Source: Prorocentrum cordatum
Taxonomy: Eukaryota; Sar; Dinophyceae; Prorocentrales; Prorocentraceae
Assembly (NCBI GenBank): GCA_963575745.1
Contig: CAUYUJ010009846.1
Span: 345,001-409,000 of the forward strand
Direction: 5' to 3'
DNA length: 64,000 bases
Below are positions 52,901 to 62,130 of the stretch, piece after piece. The notes beneath the pieces were generated by a model, which saw nothing but the letters and a program-made list of their open reading frames with translations, had not been told where the DNA came from and did no database searches. Position numbers and translations under genes: made by a program. How positions within the stretch are numbered: the stretch's first letter is position 1; every line of letters starts with the position of its first letter.

Positions 52901-54132
52901 TCACGCGGACCCTCGACGCCGTCGCGCGCCTGCGTGGTCAGCTGCGTTTCGGGCTGGGCAAGACGGAATGCATTGCGCAGGGATTCGCTGACACCCGGGC
53001 GATTGAGCGAGTGGTGTTTGTGCCGTGCCACGTCGCCTTGGGGTTACCGATGGACCCTGCTGGTAGGCTGGCCGAACTTCTCCAGCAGGTGGAGGGCCGC
53101 GCAATAGCAGCATGGGACAGCGCGCTGCTCGGCATCGAGCTCGTGGGCCTGCCGCTCCGGGCAGCCTTGGCGGCGCTGGGAGGCAGGGTGCTGCCCCGGG
53201 CGTGTCGCGGGGCGTCGCTCCTCGTGGTCAGGAAGGACTGGGACACCAGGCTCGACGCGGTCTACGACCGGTGGGTTGTGCGACTCTTGGAGCTCGTGAA
53301 GCCTGTCCCGCGCGTCGCCCTGCTGAGGGAAATAGGCTTCCCGTGGCGGCTCAGCACGCGGGTGCTCCGGGACGCCCTCGCGCTGCTGGCCAGGGTGGAG
53401 GCCCTCCCGGCAGCATCCAGCCCACGGCGGGTCGCCGGCGTTGCAGCGGGGCTTGCAACCACATGGACCGCGACTGTCAAGCAGCATGCCGCCGCACTAG
53501 GCATTCAGGACCTGCGAGGGCGGGCTGCGGCAAGGGCGGCGGGGCAGCCAGAGACGTTGACACGGCAGGCGAAAAAGCGGCTGATCCGACGTTACATCCG
53601 GCTGGAAGTGGCCCCGCCCCTCCAGAGGCGCGAGGAGGCGTGGCGGGCGCAGCAGCTGGCCGTCCACCCGCCCAGGGGCGCCGCCACGGTGGCTGAGGCG
53701 GCGGAGTCGCAGCTCCTCTGCAAAACGGCGCGGCCCTGGGCGCAGCTCCGCTTGCAAGGTCATTTCTCGACGCACATGGGCGGGGAAGGAGCGGCGTGCA
53801 GCTGGTGCGGCGCAGAGGTGGAGGAGGCGGTGGCGGGCACTCCCTGGGAGGGCCATCCGGCTGAGGAGCTGCACCAGCGCTGCCGCGAGGACGATGACCT
53901 GCTCACGGCGGTGACGGTCACGCGCCGGCTGCAGGCTCTTGCCCAGCGCAGCCATGGTGCGCCAGGAGCTGGAGGCGATGATGAGGCGGAGGAGGAGGAG
54001 GAGGAGGAGGAGGAGGAGGAGGAGAAGGAAGAGGAAGAAGAGGAAGAACTGCCAGGACGACTTGGTGGCGATCAAACGCCGCCACGCTTGCTGGTTGGAG
54101 ACGTGCGGGAGGATGGACTGGCATCCCTCTGA
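49876..54132 (+). CDS. LINE-type retrotransposon ORF2: AP endonuclease and reverse transcriptase
   Basis: 1418 codons, uninterrupted. AP-type endonuclease (about 200-450): GDLN with D362 and N364, LD at D400, and LDHFPV with D443 and H444. The usual metal-binding Glu of the ETRL motif is not seen; SAACRL (A250) sits there. Reverse transcriptase (about 660-1020): motif A FTDLAEAFD (D829, D835), motif B NGMPEGRRLAPALF (from N885), motif C FMDD (D993, D994), then GKTE. Zinc knuckle C1308/C1311 with H1333 and C1336. A poly-Glu tail (53989-54050) is a GGA microsatellite read in frame. No RNase H domain found. Role: nicking the target and priming cDNA synthesis from element RNA. The start at ATG 49876 is the first Met; translation by -1 frameshift from ORF1 is also possible. 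It may be an active copy. Confidence 0.9.
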   Translation: MDRGGRLPECQAGDGDRVRDPGLPRARAAAAAASFSVGAALEAALVSTWAADPGGAAPSCNRAAARAHAALAVEIWREEVRPYKEALRAAALVPAPGGTASLRGAPRRLWAAGISADVAALLQEASEAVEGQQRAVHAIPGVLAAREVLAAELRRVRSQASRDAQSCASRRSRLARLGLQAAAYAGPMGKAQEERCAGAGGQSRLWSLAGVSAGYSGGANPQGTGLLLERWRDVGSLMGALCVDFFLSAACRLLPGTDLKSVLPEFAYDPLGPRSSAYDAVCGFRQRDSLVPVEWRSEWSDTPRVQWFVVDSTILVGGFVIPPRGPHASESVRMELLERMFSQYDATRQGHCHLREAVVYGDLNPSKKLRRLYAAHLQTRGLRDLIDVDVPTHVKGRRLDVAWVDGVTTAISVVHNGVHCRQHACTRPQCGRRAEVFGSHDLDHFPVVVHGVRVRDNTAAAAAAVAEDGARCFFERDPDGWRVAQEALGDFMELAAEEVERWTTHRATWQPAPVSRMQCAAEIASWLWRASMYLAAACGQLMRTSTPKRTTLRQGAKIELVAQEVHAGRRATAAIAAADAQRRADRYIGLVTDDPGEAEKYLSRLTAKRGIGLPCAMEDYAEPGKFLHGASVLEGAAAYIASRGRGREDLLTHAQRRRLREVEQRCSDVLGQQRDQWRSRWCEDHRPYTNDDLEAACGKVKIGKASAGLPYASIKTTTHMCARLQLAVQNLSRFLMVVPQCWKCQPTFHSHKRGRPVHQYSSYRTLSANTLELRIAEEMWAAACEERLWTAAGEEQLGRGDSLVAAVMGLDVRRIRCEQGLPLGELFTDLAEAFDTAHVASIVLAAYEDAGIIGEDLVAAAGMLEGSMIKVVSPHAQARPVELGNGMPEGRRLAPALFACSARRFGRVLEEEGFLGVGLDPPEEAVFSFALQPAPEAEEAAPDVAWCIAEARACGEDDGRWRTAMAAARTRDEQLTLLDAASTVRLGITQFMDDNCVRASCRGALKEALTRTLDAVARLRGQLRFGLGKTECIAQGFADTRAIERVVFVPCHVALGLPMDPAGRLAELLQQVEGRAIAAWDSALLGIELVGLPLRAALAALGGRVLPRACRGASLLVVRKDWDTRLDAVYDRWVVRLLELVKPVPRVALLREIGFPWRLSTRVLRDALALLARVEALPAASSPRRVAGVAAGLATTWTATVKQHAAALGIQDLRGRAAARAAGQPETLTRQAKKRLIRRYIRLEVAPPLQRREEAWRAQQLAVHPPRGAATVAEAAESQLLCKTARPWAQLRLQGHFSTHMGGEGAACSWCGAEVEEAVAGTPWEGHPAEELHQRCREDDDLLTAVTVTRRLQALAQRSHGAPGAGGDDEAEEEEEEEEEEEEKEEEEEEELPGRLGGDQTPPRLLVGDVREDGLASL

Positions 54133-54876
54133 ATCCGGCCGAGGGCGGCGGCTGTGAAGTGGCGGGGGGGGGGGCGGCGGATGGGGTCGGCGGAGGCGGC
54201 GGCAGAGAGGGGGCGAGGACGAGGCGGGGCCAGCTGAGCAGGTGAGGAGGGCCGGCTAGGCGGCCCGCGCCAGATGTAAAATAAAACGGTGGGTGGCCAG
54301 CACTCCCCTGCTACATTTGCATTGGGTTTGCCTATGTGCGGACGTGCAGGTCGAGGGTGCTGAGCCTCCGGCGGTCCACCGTATTACGAAAGCATTGTCA
54401 CGTAGTCTCCCCCTGTCCGCCGGGAGAGACCCGCGAGGCCGGGAGGGCCAAGGCGGCAAACTCGCGAAAGAAAGAAGCGTGCACTGTTCTTCCACCTTCC
54501 CTCCCCCCTTCTCCCCGTTCCTTCCCCCCCTCCTCCACCCCCCATCCTCCAAGCCGTCCTTGCTCTGGACAGCCCAGGTGTTGATCTTCGGAACGGCATG
54601 CATTTGGGGAGCCAAATTTTCTCCACGATTCCTGTTTCGCGCCGCGCCCGCACACATGGAGCAGACGCGATAGCGTTCACGGCGGGCTGCTGGTTCTTGG
54701 TACGGTGGCAGTGGTGGCCGTTTCATTGGACACAAGAAGAACGTTGGCAAAGCGCGGCCCGACAATATTTGGCGGAGCTCGTCCACGACCCCACCTCCAC
54801 CACCATCCACAACAGGTGCAGGTATGTGTGCATCCCTTCGGCGCGGCTGCAGGCGTAACAAGTCGGACTGAGCGCA
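54133..54876. other. element 3' region and unassigned DNA
   Basis: 54133-54290 is GC-rich non-coding sequence after ORF2. 54291-54876 has frames on both strands without recognised domains; part may be the decayed 5' section of the following pseudogene. Confidence 0.45.
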
Positions 54877-57423
54877 CTGCAGGCCAACGAGCAGTTCGGC
54901 TGGGAGCCAGCATCGAGCCTTGCAGGCGCCCTCAGAGGCAGGAGCTGGGAGAGGAGCTTCGGGAGATGCGGCAGGATGTGCCAGCCAGCCTTTGCCGTCA
55001 GGAGAGTTGCCGTGACCCCCAACTTGTCGGACGACGAACTGGAGCAGGCGATCCAGCTTCTCGACAAGCCGGGTGATGCACAGCAGGCAATTGGCGACCA
55101 GGAAGGCGCCAAGCCCATCGGCTCAGGCTCGCGTGGATGAAGTGCTCGTCGGAGGCCCCTCATCGAGAGCACCCTTGCCCACGAGCTCAAGCAGCTGAAG
55201 AATCTGGAGGCGAAGGTGGCTTGCCAACGGAATGCCATCCAGCTATTGAATTCGGAGCCTGAGGCGGCGGAGTCGGACCTCAAGGACGCAGTTTCAGAGA
55301 TGACGGAGAGTTTGCGAAGAAGGAGCCAGTGGTGGAGAATAGATACAAGTTCTTGACGCCCGAGGACATCCGCGACGGGGAACTCAAGAGCTCCGAGATC
55401 CAGTGTAACGATTGTTTCGAAGTCCAGGAGTACGTCGATCAATCGGAGGCCGAACCGAAAGCCTTCACCTGACCGTGCCCGAGCCCCTTCACCTGACCGT
55501 GCCCGAGCCCTCACAGACAGGGATCCAACAACAATTGAACACACACTTGTCGAAGAGACTCGCGATCGCGCCCCAGTCCTTCAACAGGAACGTGCCGCCA
55601 TGCCCGGCCGCCCGGAGGGGAAAAAACGCAGTAACACACAGGGTGAGGCAGTCAGCAAGAAAAGCGATGGAGGGGCTGCGGCGGCTCGCCCTTCCAATTG
55701 TTGGACGGTGGTGTTTCCCCATATCAGCTCACGGAGGGTATATGTTAGCCTCTGGAGGCGTCGGTGCCCTGGTCAGAGATTTCCCGGCCATATTTGTTGA
55801 CGATCGGCCTGTTCGCGATGGCTAAGTGCCGGGCTCTGGGCGCGATGGTTCCTCTTCCTCGGGGCTCGCGTACCATATGTTGTTGCAGCGTGTGCATGCA
55901 CCACTGTCAGGAGCTATCGGGCGCAGGTGTCGGGATCCGAAGCAGCGTGGCTGCGATTGTCGACCGGATCGCCGGGCCTGCCATCGCAGGAGGCGACTAC
56001 AATGTAACACCCGAAGTGCTTGAACATTCAGGGATTGTCCAGGGATTGGGAGGTCAGACCCGCTCAGTCTCTGATGGCATGATTCTGCACCACGCGTTAT
56101 ACCAACGGACATCGAGAAGGCCAAGTCGAGCATCGCAGTAAGTCACGCATCTTCTTTCTCTCCGCACTCCCCGGTCCAAGCTATATTTTACGAGCGCAAG
56201 GCGCCTTCGGAAGGGATTACCTTCGGGCGTCCACCCCCACTATGCTCCGCCAGCTACCCGGCTCAGTATCGAGCGCGCTGTCGATCGATTTGCAGAGCTA
56301 GTTGGTTCAGGTAACGCTGACCTGATGCTGAGAGGGCTGAGCGATCCCTGAAAGAGGTGGGCCGGTCCCTCTGAGAAAGAATTCATGTGTTCTCACCAGG
56401 TCACCCCGCCGCTCACCGGGTCCACGGGGAAAATCGCCGCCCTCTGCTCTGGGTCGCAGTTTGGAGAACATCTTGTTCTGAGGGAGAAGGGCGCTCCTTG
56501 GCACGTGGCCAGGTGGCTGGTCAGCACGTTACGGCTGTGCCTTTTTGGCCACGTGGAGCGTTCCAGCAGACAGTACGCGGCAATTGAAGCCACCCTTGCT
56601 TCCCCTCCGAAGTAAATCCAGGATGACAAGGGTAGTTTTGGCATGTTCTTTTCGGGGTTTGGTGAGTTCGCGGGAGGGAGCAGCATCAGGGAGTCCAGGG
56701 AAACAGGGGTGCCTTTCTAGCCAGCCTGAGCACTGCCTTCCAAGCCGCGATCACCCAAGACAGGGCAGAGTCCGGCAAGGATTGGAAGCGTTGGGCCCAC
56801 ATGCGGGTTAAGCAGGGGGCCCGCAGGGCCCACGGGATCATTTGCGGGGCCGAGCCGCGCTTTCCGACCACAACCCATGCCCTTAGCCGCGACGGGCACA
56901 TTCTGGCCGACGCCCTCGCATTGCTGGACTGCGAGTTTTCGCCGAGTGTTCGTTGCTCTGGAAAGCTGATCCTGGGGTCCCTCCAGCGCCGAGTTCTTTC
57001 ACCCCCATGCAAGCGCTCCTGAGGCCAGAGCAGCGGCGTCCGCCACGACGGCACGCCGCACGCCCCCGCTTTTGCAGTTGCTGCAGACGGGATCCACGTT
57101 GAGAATTGCGCCAGCCACAGCGACCGGGCCCTCGGCCTTCCGAGCACCGCCCACCTAGTCTTACCAGCCTCGAACTTATCCCTATCCGTAAGATTGACAC
57201 GCTAAAAGGCGATGACAATCTTAGGGATCCGCCCTCAAAAAAACAAGGGAATACCTGAGATTGGCATCGTGATGAGGAGATGCCCAGCATAGGGATACTG
57301 ATGTGTTCCAGGCTGGTAATAGTCATAGAAAGGTCCGGGATCATTCCAGAGCAGCTTCAGACCATCATGACTGCGTCGCTGCGCAAGCCTCAGGGCGCCT
57401 TCAGACCGATAGGCAACTCTCAG
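54877..57423 (+). pseudogene. decayed LINE-type element: ORF1, endonuclease and RT remnants
   Basis: Recognisable only in pieces. 54877-55360: coiled-coil-like ORF1 remnant split by a frameshift near 55140 (LSDDELEQAIQLLDK; then LAHELKQLKNLEAKVACQ). 55930-56140: endonuclease remnant GGDYNVTPEVLE with the conserved Asp and Asn. 56740-57020: spacer resembling the region between endonuclease and RT. 57070-57423: RT fingers, with ADGIH, IPEQLQTIM and KPQGAFRPIG. The last piece is split by a Family-2 element. Homology stops at the Family-3 element at 57424, so the RT core is missing. Stops and frameshifts show it is inactive. It belongs to a different lineage from the intact element, whose motifs read GDLNP. 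Confidence 0.75.
57161..57319. mobile_element. Family-2 inverted-repeat element, copy B (159 bp), inside RT pseudogene
   Basis: The left terminus is TTACCAGCCTCGAACTTATC; the right is GTGTTCCAGGCTGGTAA. It is in inverted orientation relative to copy A. TAGTC (57156-57160 and 57320-57324) is a perfect 5-bp target duplication. Conceptually removing the element and one TAGTC joins STAHL to VIERSG in one RT frame. Confidence 0.93.
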
Positions 57424-57572
57424 GAGGGGGAAAAACACACAAACACAATTAATCCTCGATTCCCCAGAAAATATAAGAAAATATGGGAAGTGGGGGGGAA
57501 GACAAAAACCCAGAAAATATAGGAAAATATGGGGAATCCTTTTACTTGTGTGTATTTATTTGTGTGTCCCAG
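57424..57572. mobile_element. Family-3 introner-like element, copy 2 (149 bp)
   Basis: Preceded by CTCAG, begins GAGGGGGAAAAACACACAAA, ends TATTTATTTGTGTGTCCCAG. The ends are imperfect inverted repeats, and the interior has two GAAAATATRRGAAAATATGG blocks. It abuts the point where RT homology ends. Boundaries fit a GA-AG intron. Confidence 0.75.
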
Positions 57573-57845
57573 GGCCGCCTGCCACCAGTTCTGCGGCCGC
57601 AGTTCTGCATCCCGCCACCATTTCTGCGGCCGCCGTCGCAGGGGCCATGTACGCCAGGGCGGGAGCCGCCGAGCGCTCCAGGACCTGCCTTCGCCACAGC
57701 ACGGGTTCCTCTTCGGCCCTGGGCCCTCTCCAGACCCATGCGCTCCGTTCCGCGTCGGCCGCGCGCCCGGGGGGAGCGGCGGCCGCCGCGCCCAGGGACC
57801 TCCGCACGTTGCGCGAGCTGGCCGGGCTCGACGCGCACTGCTCAG
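57573..57845. other. GC-rich segment between two introner-like elements
   Basis: 273 bp, very GC-rich. A plus frame reads Ala/Arg/Ser-rich and ends with DLRTLRELAGLDAHC. It could be an exon between two introners, or chance. No homology recognised. Confidence 0.35.
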
Positions 57846-57995
57846 GGGGGGAAGAAACACACAGACACATTGAATCGTCGACCCCCTGGCAAATACGGAA
57901 AAATAGGGGAAGTGGGGGGGGAGACACTAACCTAGAAAATACAAATAAAATATGGGGAATCCGGCTATCTGTGTGTATTTATTTGCGTGTCCCAG
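57846..57995. mobile_element. Family-3 introner-like element, copy 3 (150 bp)
   Basis: Preceded by CTCAG, begins GGGGGGGAAGAAACACACAG, ends TATTTATTTGCGTGTCCCAG. Same orientation as copies 1 and 2. Following GGCCCCTTCA resembles GGTCCCTTCA after copy 1. Confidence 0.75.
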
Positions 57996-58332
57996 GGCCC
58001 CTTCAGCTGCGACGGGCGCGAGGCCGTCGGTCCCCCCGCTGCGCCGGCAGGACTCGCGACGTCACTCGGCCGCTTCTCCGGTTCCTCTCGGCGGGGGGGC
58101 GTTTGCGGCAGGGCCCCGCTGTGCGCGCGGAAGCGCAGCGGTGGCAGGGCGGTCGATGGCGACCGCGCTCATCCGAGCGTTCGCGGCGGCTCCGATCGAC
58201 CAGCGCGCTGCCCCGACCCCCCCCCCGCGTCGACAGCAGCACCGATCATGATGGGCGGTCGGCCGCGGGGTCAGAAAGCGAGGTGGGCCCGCGCCATCTT
58301 GATCGGCGGAGTCTGCGCAGCAAACCCTCGAG
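57996..58332. other. no gene recognised
   Basis: GC-rich; open in more than one frame. Confidence 0.35.
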
Positions 58333-59151
58333 GTGGACCTCGAGAGCAGGATGGGTGAGACGAAAGCTAATGTGATTGCTTCCTGTCCCAAGCTTGCTGC
58401 CCTCTTCCGTCTTCTGATCGGTGACCTTGCGGGCGATAACGACGACTCGGACGTCAGCCCGGGCGCTGGCGACGCGAGTGGCAAGGCCGACCGAAGCGGC
58501 GCAATATTGATACGTTTCGGGGACAGGAGGATTGTTTTCGAACAAAAAGTAGGGCGCCCGCGTGGGAGCGAGAAAGTGTTGGGAAGGCCTGCGAAGAGAA
58601 CTTCCGCCACGGGCCCCCCCCCTTTTTTGGCTTACGGTCCAGAAGCGAGAGGTTCGATTTCAACTGCCAGCCCGTTGGCCGGAGAAGTCTCACGTCGTCA
58701 CTCATGCTCCCGCGGGGCCCGACCTGATGCTCGGGCCCGAGCCCCGTCGTCAGATCCGCCGCGGAGGGGTGGAGCACTCGTGCTCTCCCTGTCTGCCCCC
58801 CCCCCCCCGAGTCGAGGGCCCTGGGAAAATCAGTGGGAAGTCCGTGAGCAGGCTAACTTCGGCCATGAGCTTGCCGTTCGACCATGCAGGTCGTGGCGGG
58901 GGGCCGTCGCTGAACTCGCTGGCGACCCGGGCGACGCTCTCAGCTCGCCATCCGCCCCCGTGCCTCGATGCCAGCGCGCCGCAGCACTTCGGCCCCTGGC
59001 AAGGGCGCATGCCTGTAATGTCCCCTTTCGCGCAGCGCGTGTTTGTTACGATCGGGCCCGCGCTATTCCGCTGCTCGAGAACCCTCGAAAGTCTCCGCCC
59101 TTCAGGAAGCCATCGTTAAGTCGTTTTTCTGCCTGGAGGGATCTGGGCTAA
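58333..59151 (+). CDS. unsupported 272-codon ORF
   Basis: I do not recognise it. The first about 60 residues (from MDLESRMGETKANV, with KLAALFRLLIGDLAGDNDDSD) have a balanced, protein-like composition. The remainder is rich in Arg, Pro, Ala and Ser, as expected of random GC-rich DNA, and overlapping frames exist on both strands. It could be an exon of a larger gene, a retroelement ORF1 fragment, or chance. Confidence 0.2.
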   Translation: MDLESRMGETKANVIASCPKLAALFRLLIGDLAGDNDDSDVSPGAGDASGKADRSGAILIRFGDRRIVFEQKVGRPRGSEKVLGRPAKRTSATGPPPFLAYGPEARGSISTASPLAGEVSRRHSCSRGARPDARARAPSSDPPRRGGALVLSLSAPPPPSRGPWENQWEVREQANFGHELAVRPCRSWRGAVAELAGDPGDALSSPSAPVPRCQRAAALRPLARAHACNVPFRAARVCYDRARAIPLLENPRKSPPFRKPSLSRFSAWRDLG

Positions 59152-59403
59152 GACGGGAGCCAGTGAAAGAGGGCACGCTGTCGACGTTCTGACTCGCCAC
59201 CTGCGCGGTCGAGCACGGGACGCGTTGCTGCATCCGACCTGGTCTTGCCCAGCTTGCCTGCAGGGCGACCGCGACGGCCTCGTCAGTGAAGTTCCCGCCG
59301 AGGTCCGGCGCAGGCTTTCAGCGGTTGGTTTGTCCCGATCCCGTGGGGTTCTTGCCGCGCCAGATCGGCATCACCCCAGCATACTTATACTATGCGTGCG
59401 TCG

Positions 59404-59433
59404 CCCCCCCCCCCCCCCCCCCCCCCCCCCCCC
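59404..59433 (+). repeat. poly-C tract
   Basis: About 30 C in the first duplicated unit, where the second unit has only CCCCCAAAGGGG. Expanded from a hairpin loop. Confidence 0.9.
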
Positions 59434-59587
59434 AGGGGCGATGCGCGCACCGAGAAATCTTATAGTCTATGCGTCGTGGCGGGCGTTTTTTCTGGCCGCG
59501 CCGCTCGGGAAACGATCCACTAGAAGATGGGTCTGCTATCTGTTCGGGTCGGACGCGCGCCTCCAAGGAGGACAGATAGTAGTAGTA

Positions 59588-59747
59588 TTCAGTCGGGCCT
59601 GTCCCTCTACAGGGGCATGATTCAAACATAATCAAAGCATACAACGGGAACTATTTGTTTAGCATGTTTTGACCATTTGGGGGCATTCTTTGGGTATTAT
59701 TAATTTTTCGTCTAAAATCCCCCTGTAGGGGGACAGGCCCGACTTAG
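59588..59747. mobile_element. Family-1 inverted-repeat element, 160 bp
   Basis: Best-preserved termini: left TTCAGTCGGGCCTGTCCCTC then TACAGGGG; right CCCCTGTAGGGGGACAGGCC then CGACTTAG. The flanks TAGTAGTA and CGGTAGTT share GTAGT. Non-coding, AT-rich centre. Confidence 0.85.
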
Positions 59748-60016
59748 CGGTAGTTGTTTCTGGAGCGCGGTCCCCGAACGTTCCAGAAGTGTGTTCGCTG
59801 ACGCGGCGCGCGGGAACGGCTTCGGCGTCCCCCCAACATACTCATGTATATTGGATGTGCGTCGCCCCCAAAGGGGCGACGCGCGCACCGATGGTCTATG
59901 CGTCATTGCGGGCGCTCTTTCTGGCCACGCCGCTCGGGAAGCGATCTGCCACAAGGCGGGCCTACTATTTGTTCGGGTCACACGCGCGCCTCCAAGGAGG
60001 ACACACAGTAGTAGAA

Positions 60017-61107
60017 TGTCTCTGTGCCTCCCATGGCTCGGGCCCTCTGTCGGCCCGAGCGTCCCCCAAAGCTCCCCCACCCGCCCCCGTATAGGAGTCA
60101 GGCTGCTGAATCTGCGGAGCTCTCAGTCGCTGGCCAGGTGGCCCTTCCTGCCCCTGGGTGTCACGGCTTCTCGGGCGGCCTGCGTGTGGTCGAGAGGGGC
60201 TCGCAACATTCCCAGCGGCGCTCCAGGAGCCAGTCGCTCACAGGAGACCTCACGAGGGCTGCCTCCTTTTTCTGCAGCCAGCTCACCTCGATAGCCCCCT
60301 CCAAAGCGCAGGCCCACGTGGCCGGTCCTCCCAGCCTCAACGAGAGAGCGAGCAGCATCTCAAGCTTGGCAACAACAGCGCGGGCGCCCCGGCGAAACAG
60401 GCTGCGATGAGGCACCCCAGGCCCGCGCCGCAGCAGCAGGAGGAGCCAGATCGGACCCTCTACATCGCCGAGCCCTCTTGTACGTTGGCCGCAAATTTTC
60501 TGCATCTCCGACCTGAGCTCGAGCGCCCCGGAGACCGCGCTCCCTGGAGGCCTCTTGCGCGTCGAGGGGGCCGCCCTGGACACGTTTGGCCCTGGGCCGA
60601 CGGCTCCTGGCAATGTGGATGGTGTCCTCGTGGGTCCCGCGCGGAATCCAAACCCCCTTCGGGGTCTTGCTGATGTGGCTCAGGAGCCTCGGGCCGAACG
60701 AAAGGGGGGCATAGGGAAAGGGGGGATTCCGAAATCTGCGGCATGCAGCTGGTTTCGGCCCCGCCGCCGGGCCCATTCCTCGATGCATGGGCGCCTCCTG
60801 GCGCCGGGAGGCGCTGGGAAAATCAGCTACGTGAGCTGATTCTCTACCCTACCCTTTGCGATCCCCACCTTTCATTCCCCCTGGGAGTCGGGATCAGGGG
60901 CATCGGCCGTCTTGCCCTTGCAGCGCTAGGGCGCGCACTTGTTTTTCTCGGGATAGTGATCGCCATGATGTCCTACGCTGCAGCGGGTGCAGCAACATCG
61001 CACCACGGGTGGTCAGCTTAATTAGGGGGTTCGCCATGGAAGGCGGCACTGCTGGAAGCGATGGTGCCGAGGCTCGCTTCCAAAACGCAGCAGTTGCATT
61101 GTCAACA
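60017..61107. other. no gene recognised
   Basis: Frames overlap on both strands (60158-60673 plus, 60161-60613 minus); none shows a recognisable domain. Confidence 0.4.
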
Positions 61108-61346
61108 TCTAGGCCTCCAAGATGGGGTCCGAGTAGATGGGGTCGGAGGATCGCGCCGTATCGCCGATGCATCGCCGATGCGGCTCGATGTGCAGCCCGA
61201 ATTGCTTCACGTCGACGTCGCCGATGCATCGCCGACGTCGACGATGTATCGCCGGTGCATCACCGATGCATCGCCGATGCATCGCCGATGTATTGGCGAT
61301 GCGGCGCGATCCTCCGACCCCATCGGCTCTGACCCCATCTAGGAGG
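61108..61346. mobile_element. foldback element with CGATGCATCGC core repeats
   Basis: The left arm AGATGGGGTCCGAGTAGATG then GGGTCGGAGGATCGCGCCG mirrors the right arm (reverse complement AGATGGGGTCAGAGCCGATG then GGGTCGGAGGATCGCGCCG), with AGGCCTCC or TGGCCTCC outside. The core is a run of CGCCGATGCATCGC palindromic units. The arms are about 88% identical over 55 bp. Confidence 0.75.
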
Positions 61347-61794
61347 CCACTACAACAGCGGCCGGGTTGAACCAGGGCCTGACTTCAGTTTCGAGGAGCT
61401 GACCAGCCCATGTAGGCCCCGCCGCTGCCCAGACGATGAGATTCCAGAAGACGCCCTGCCGCGCGCAGTCACCTCCTCCTGGCGCTTCCAGGAGACAGCT
61501 GGGTCAGCAGCGCAGCCAGACGGCTCGGAACCTGGGCCTGCTTAGTTCTTGTCGACTTCATGGGAGCGGCCAGAGTTTCTCCTCGGCGTCTGCTTCTCCT
61601 CCTGAGGTCCTCCCCTTAGCGCTCAGCGCAGGGGCTCTGGACCTGCATCTGGTCACCCTTTAGAAACCTCGCCCACTTCTAGTGGTGTATGGTGGCAGCG
61701 CCACAGCTGATGTTGAGAAATTGCCCCTCCTTCACCATCCATCCCGCCTCCCCCGTCCCCTCAGGGGCAAGGATGGGGGGGGATGGGCATAGGG
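61347..61794. other. no gene recognised
   Basis: Unique sequence without recognisable coding. Confidence 0.4.
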
Positions 61795-61945
61795 GAGGAG
61801 GAGGAGGAGGAGGAGGAGGAGGAGGAGGAGGAGGAGGAGGAGGAGGAGGAGGAGGAGGAGGAGGAGGAGGAGGAGGAGGGAGGAGGAGGAGGAGGAGGAG
61901 GAGGAGGAGGAGGAGGAGGAGGAGGAGGGAGGAGGAGGAGGAGGA
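61795..61945 (+). repeat. GGA microsatellite
   Basis: Nearly pure (GGA)n of about 150 bp with two single-base deletions that shift its frame. Confidence 0.95.
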
Positions 61946-62024
61946 GGGGTCAGTGCGAATCAGAGGCAGTGAAAAGGGGGGAATAGGCATTACGGGGGGG
62001 ATGCCTCGACCCCCCACCGCCCAT

Positions 62025-62130
62025 GGATCGCCGATAGGGGCCCGGCAGCCCCAACCAGCCCAGGAAGGTGCGGACTCACCATCAGAGGCCTATCGCCGAT
62101 CCATCGGCGATGTATCGCCGATTCCAGGCC
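62025..62130. repeat. ~110-bp dispersed repeat, copy 2
   Basis: Parallels 26395-26505 (CCAACCAGCCCAGGAAGG; GGCCTATCGCCGATCCATC). It also carries ATCGCCGAT-type palindromes like the 61108 foldback core. Confidence 0.5.

Larger units (their letters stand above)
47526..54290 (+). mobile_element. apparently intact non-LTR retrotransposon with 5' spliced leader
   Basis: From the DinoSL through ORF1, ORF2 and a GC-rich 3' region ending near ATGTAAAATAAAACGG. Total about 6.7 kb. There is no long poly-A. CATTCCCCTCC ahead of the leader and CACTCCCCTGC at about 54301 agree at 9 of 11 positions, but C-rich sequence makes this weak as a target duplication. Confidence 0.8.
59366..60016 (+). repeat. direct duplication, two units of about 200 bp
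   Basis: 59366-59587 and 59824-60016 share CATACTYATRY, GCGTCGCCCCC, GGGGCGAYGCGCGCACCGA, CTGGCCRCGCCGCTCGGGAA and CGCGCGCCTCCAAGGAGGAC in order. A Family-1 element sits immediately after the first unit. Confidence 0.85.

Noticed and set aside
57424-57995. LTRs of a small retrotransposon (two direct repeats around 273 bp)
   Set aside because: Each repeat has its own inverted ends and a third solo copy occurs at 31821. No TG...CA ends or primer-binding site are visible.
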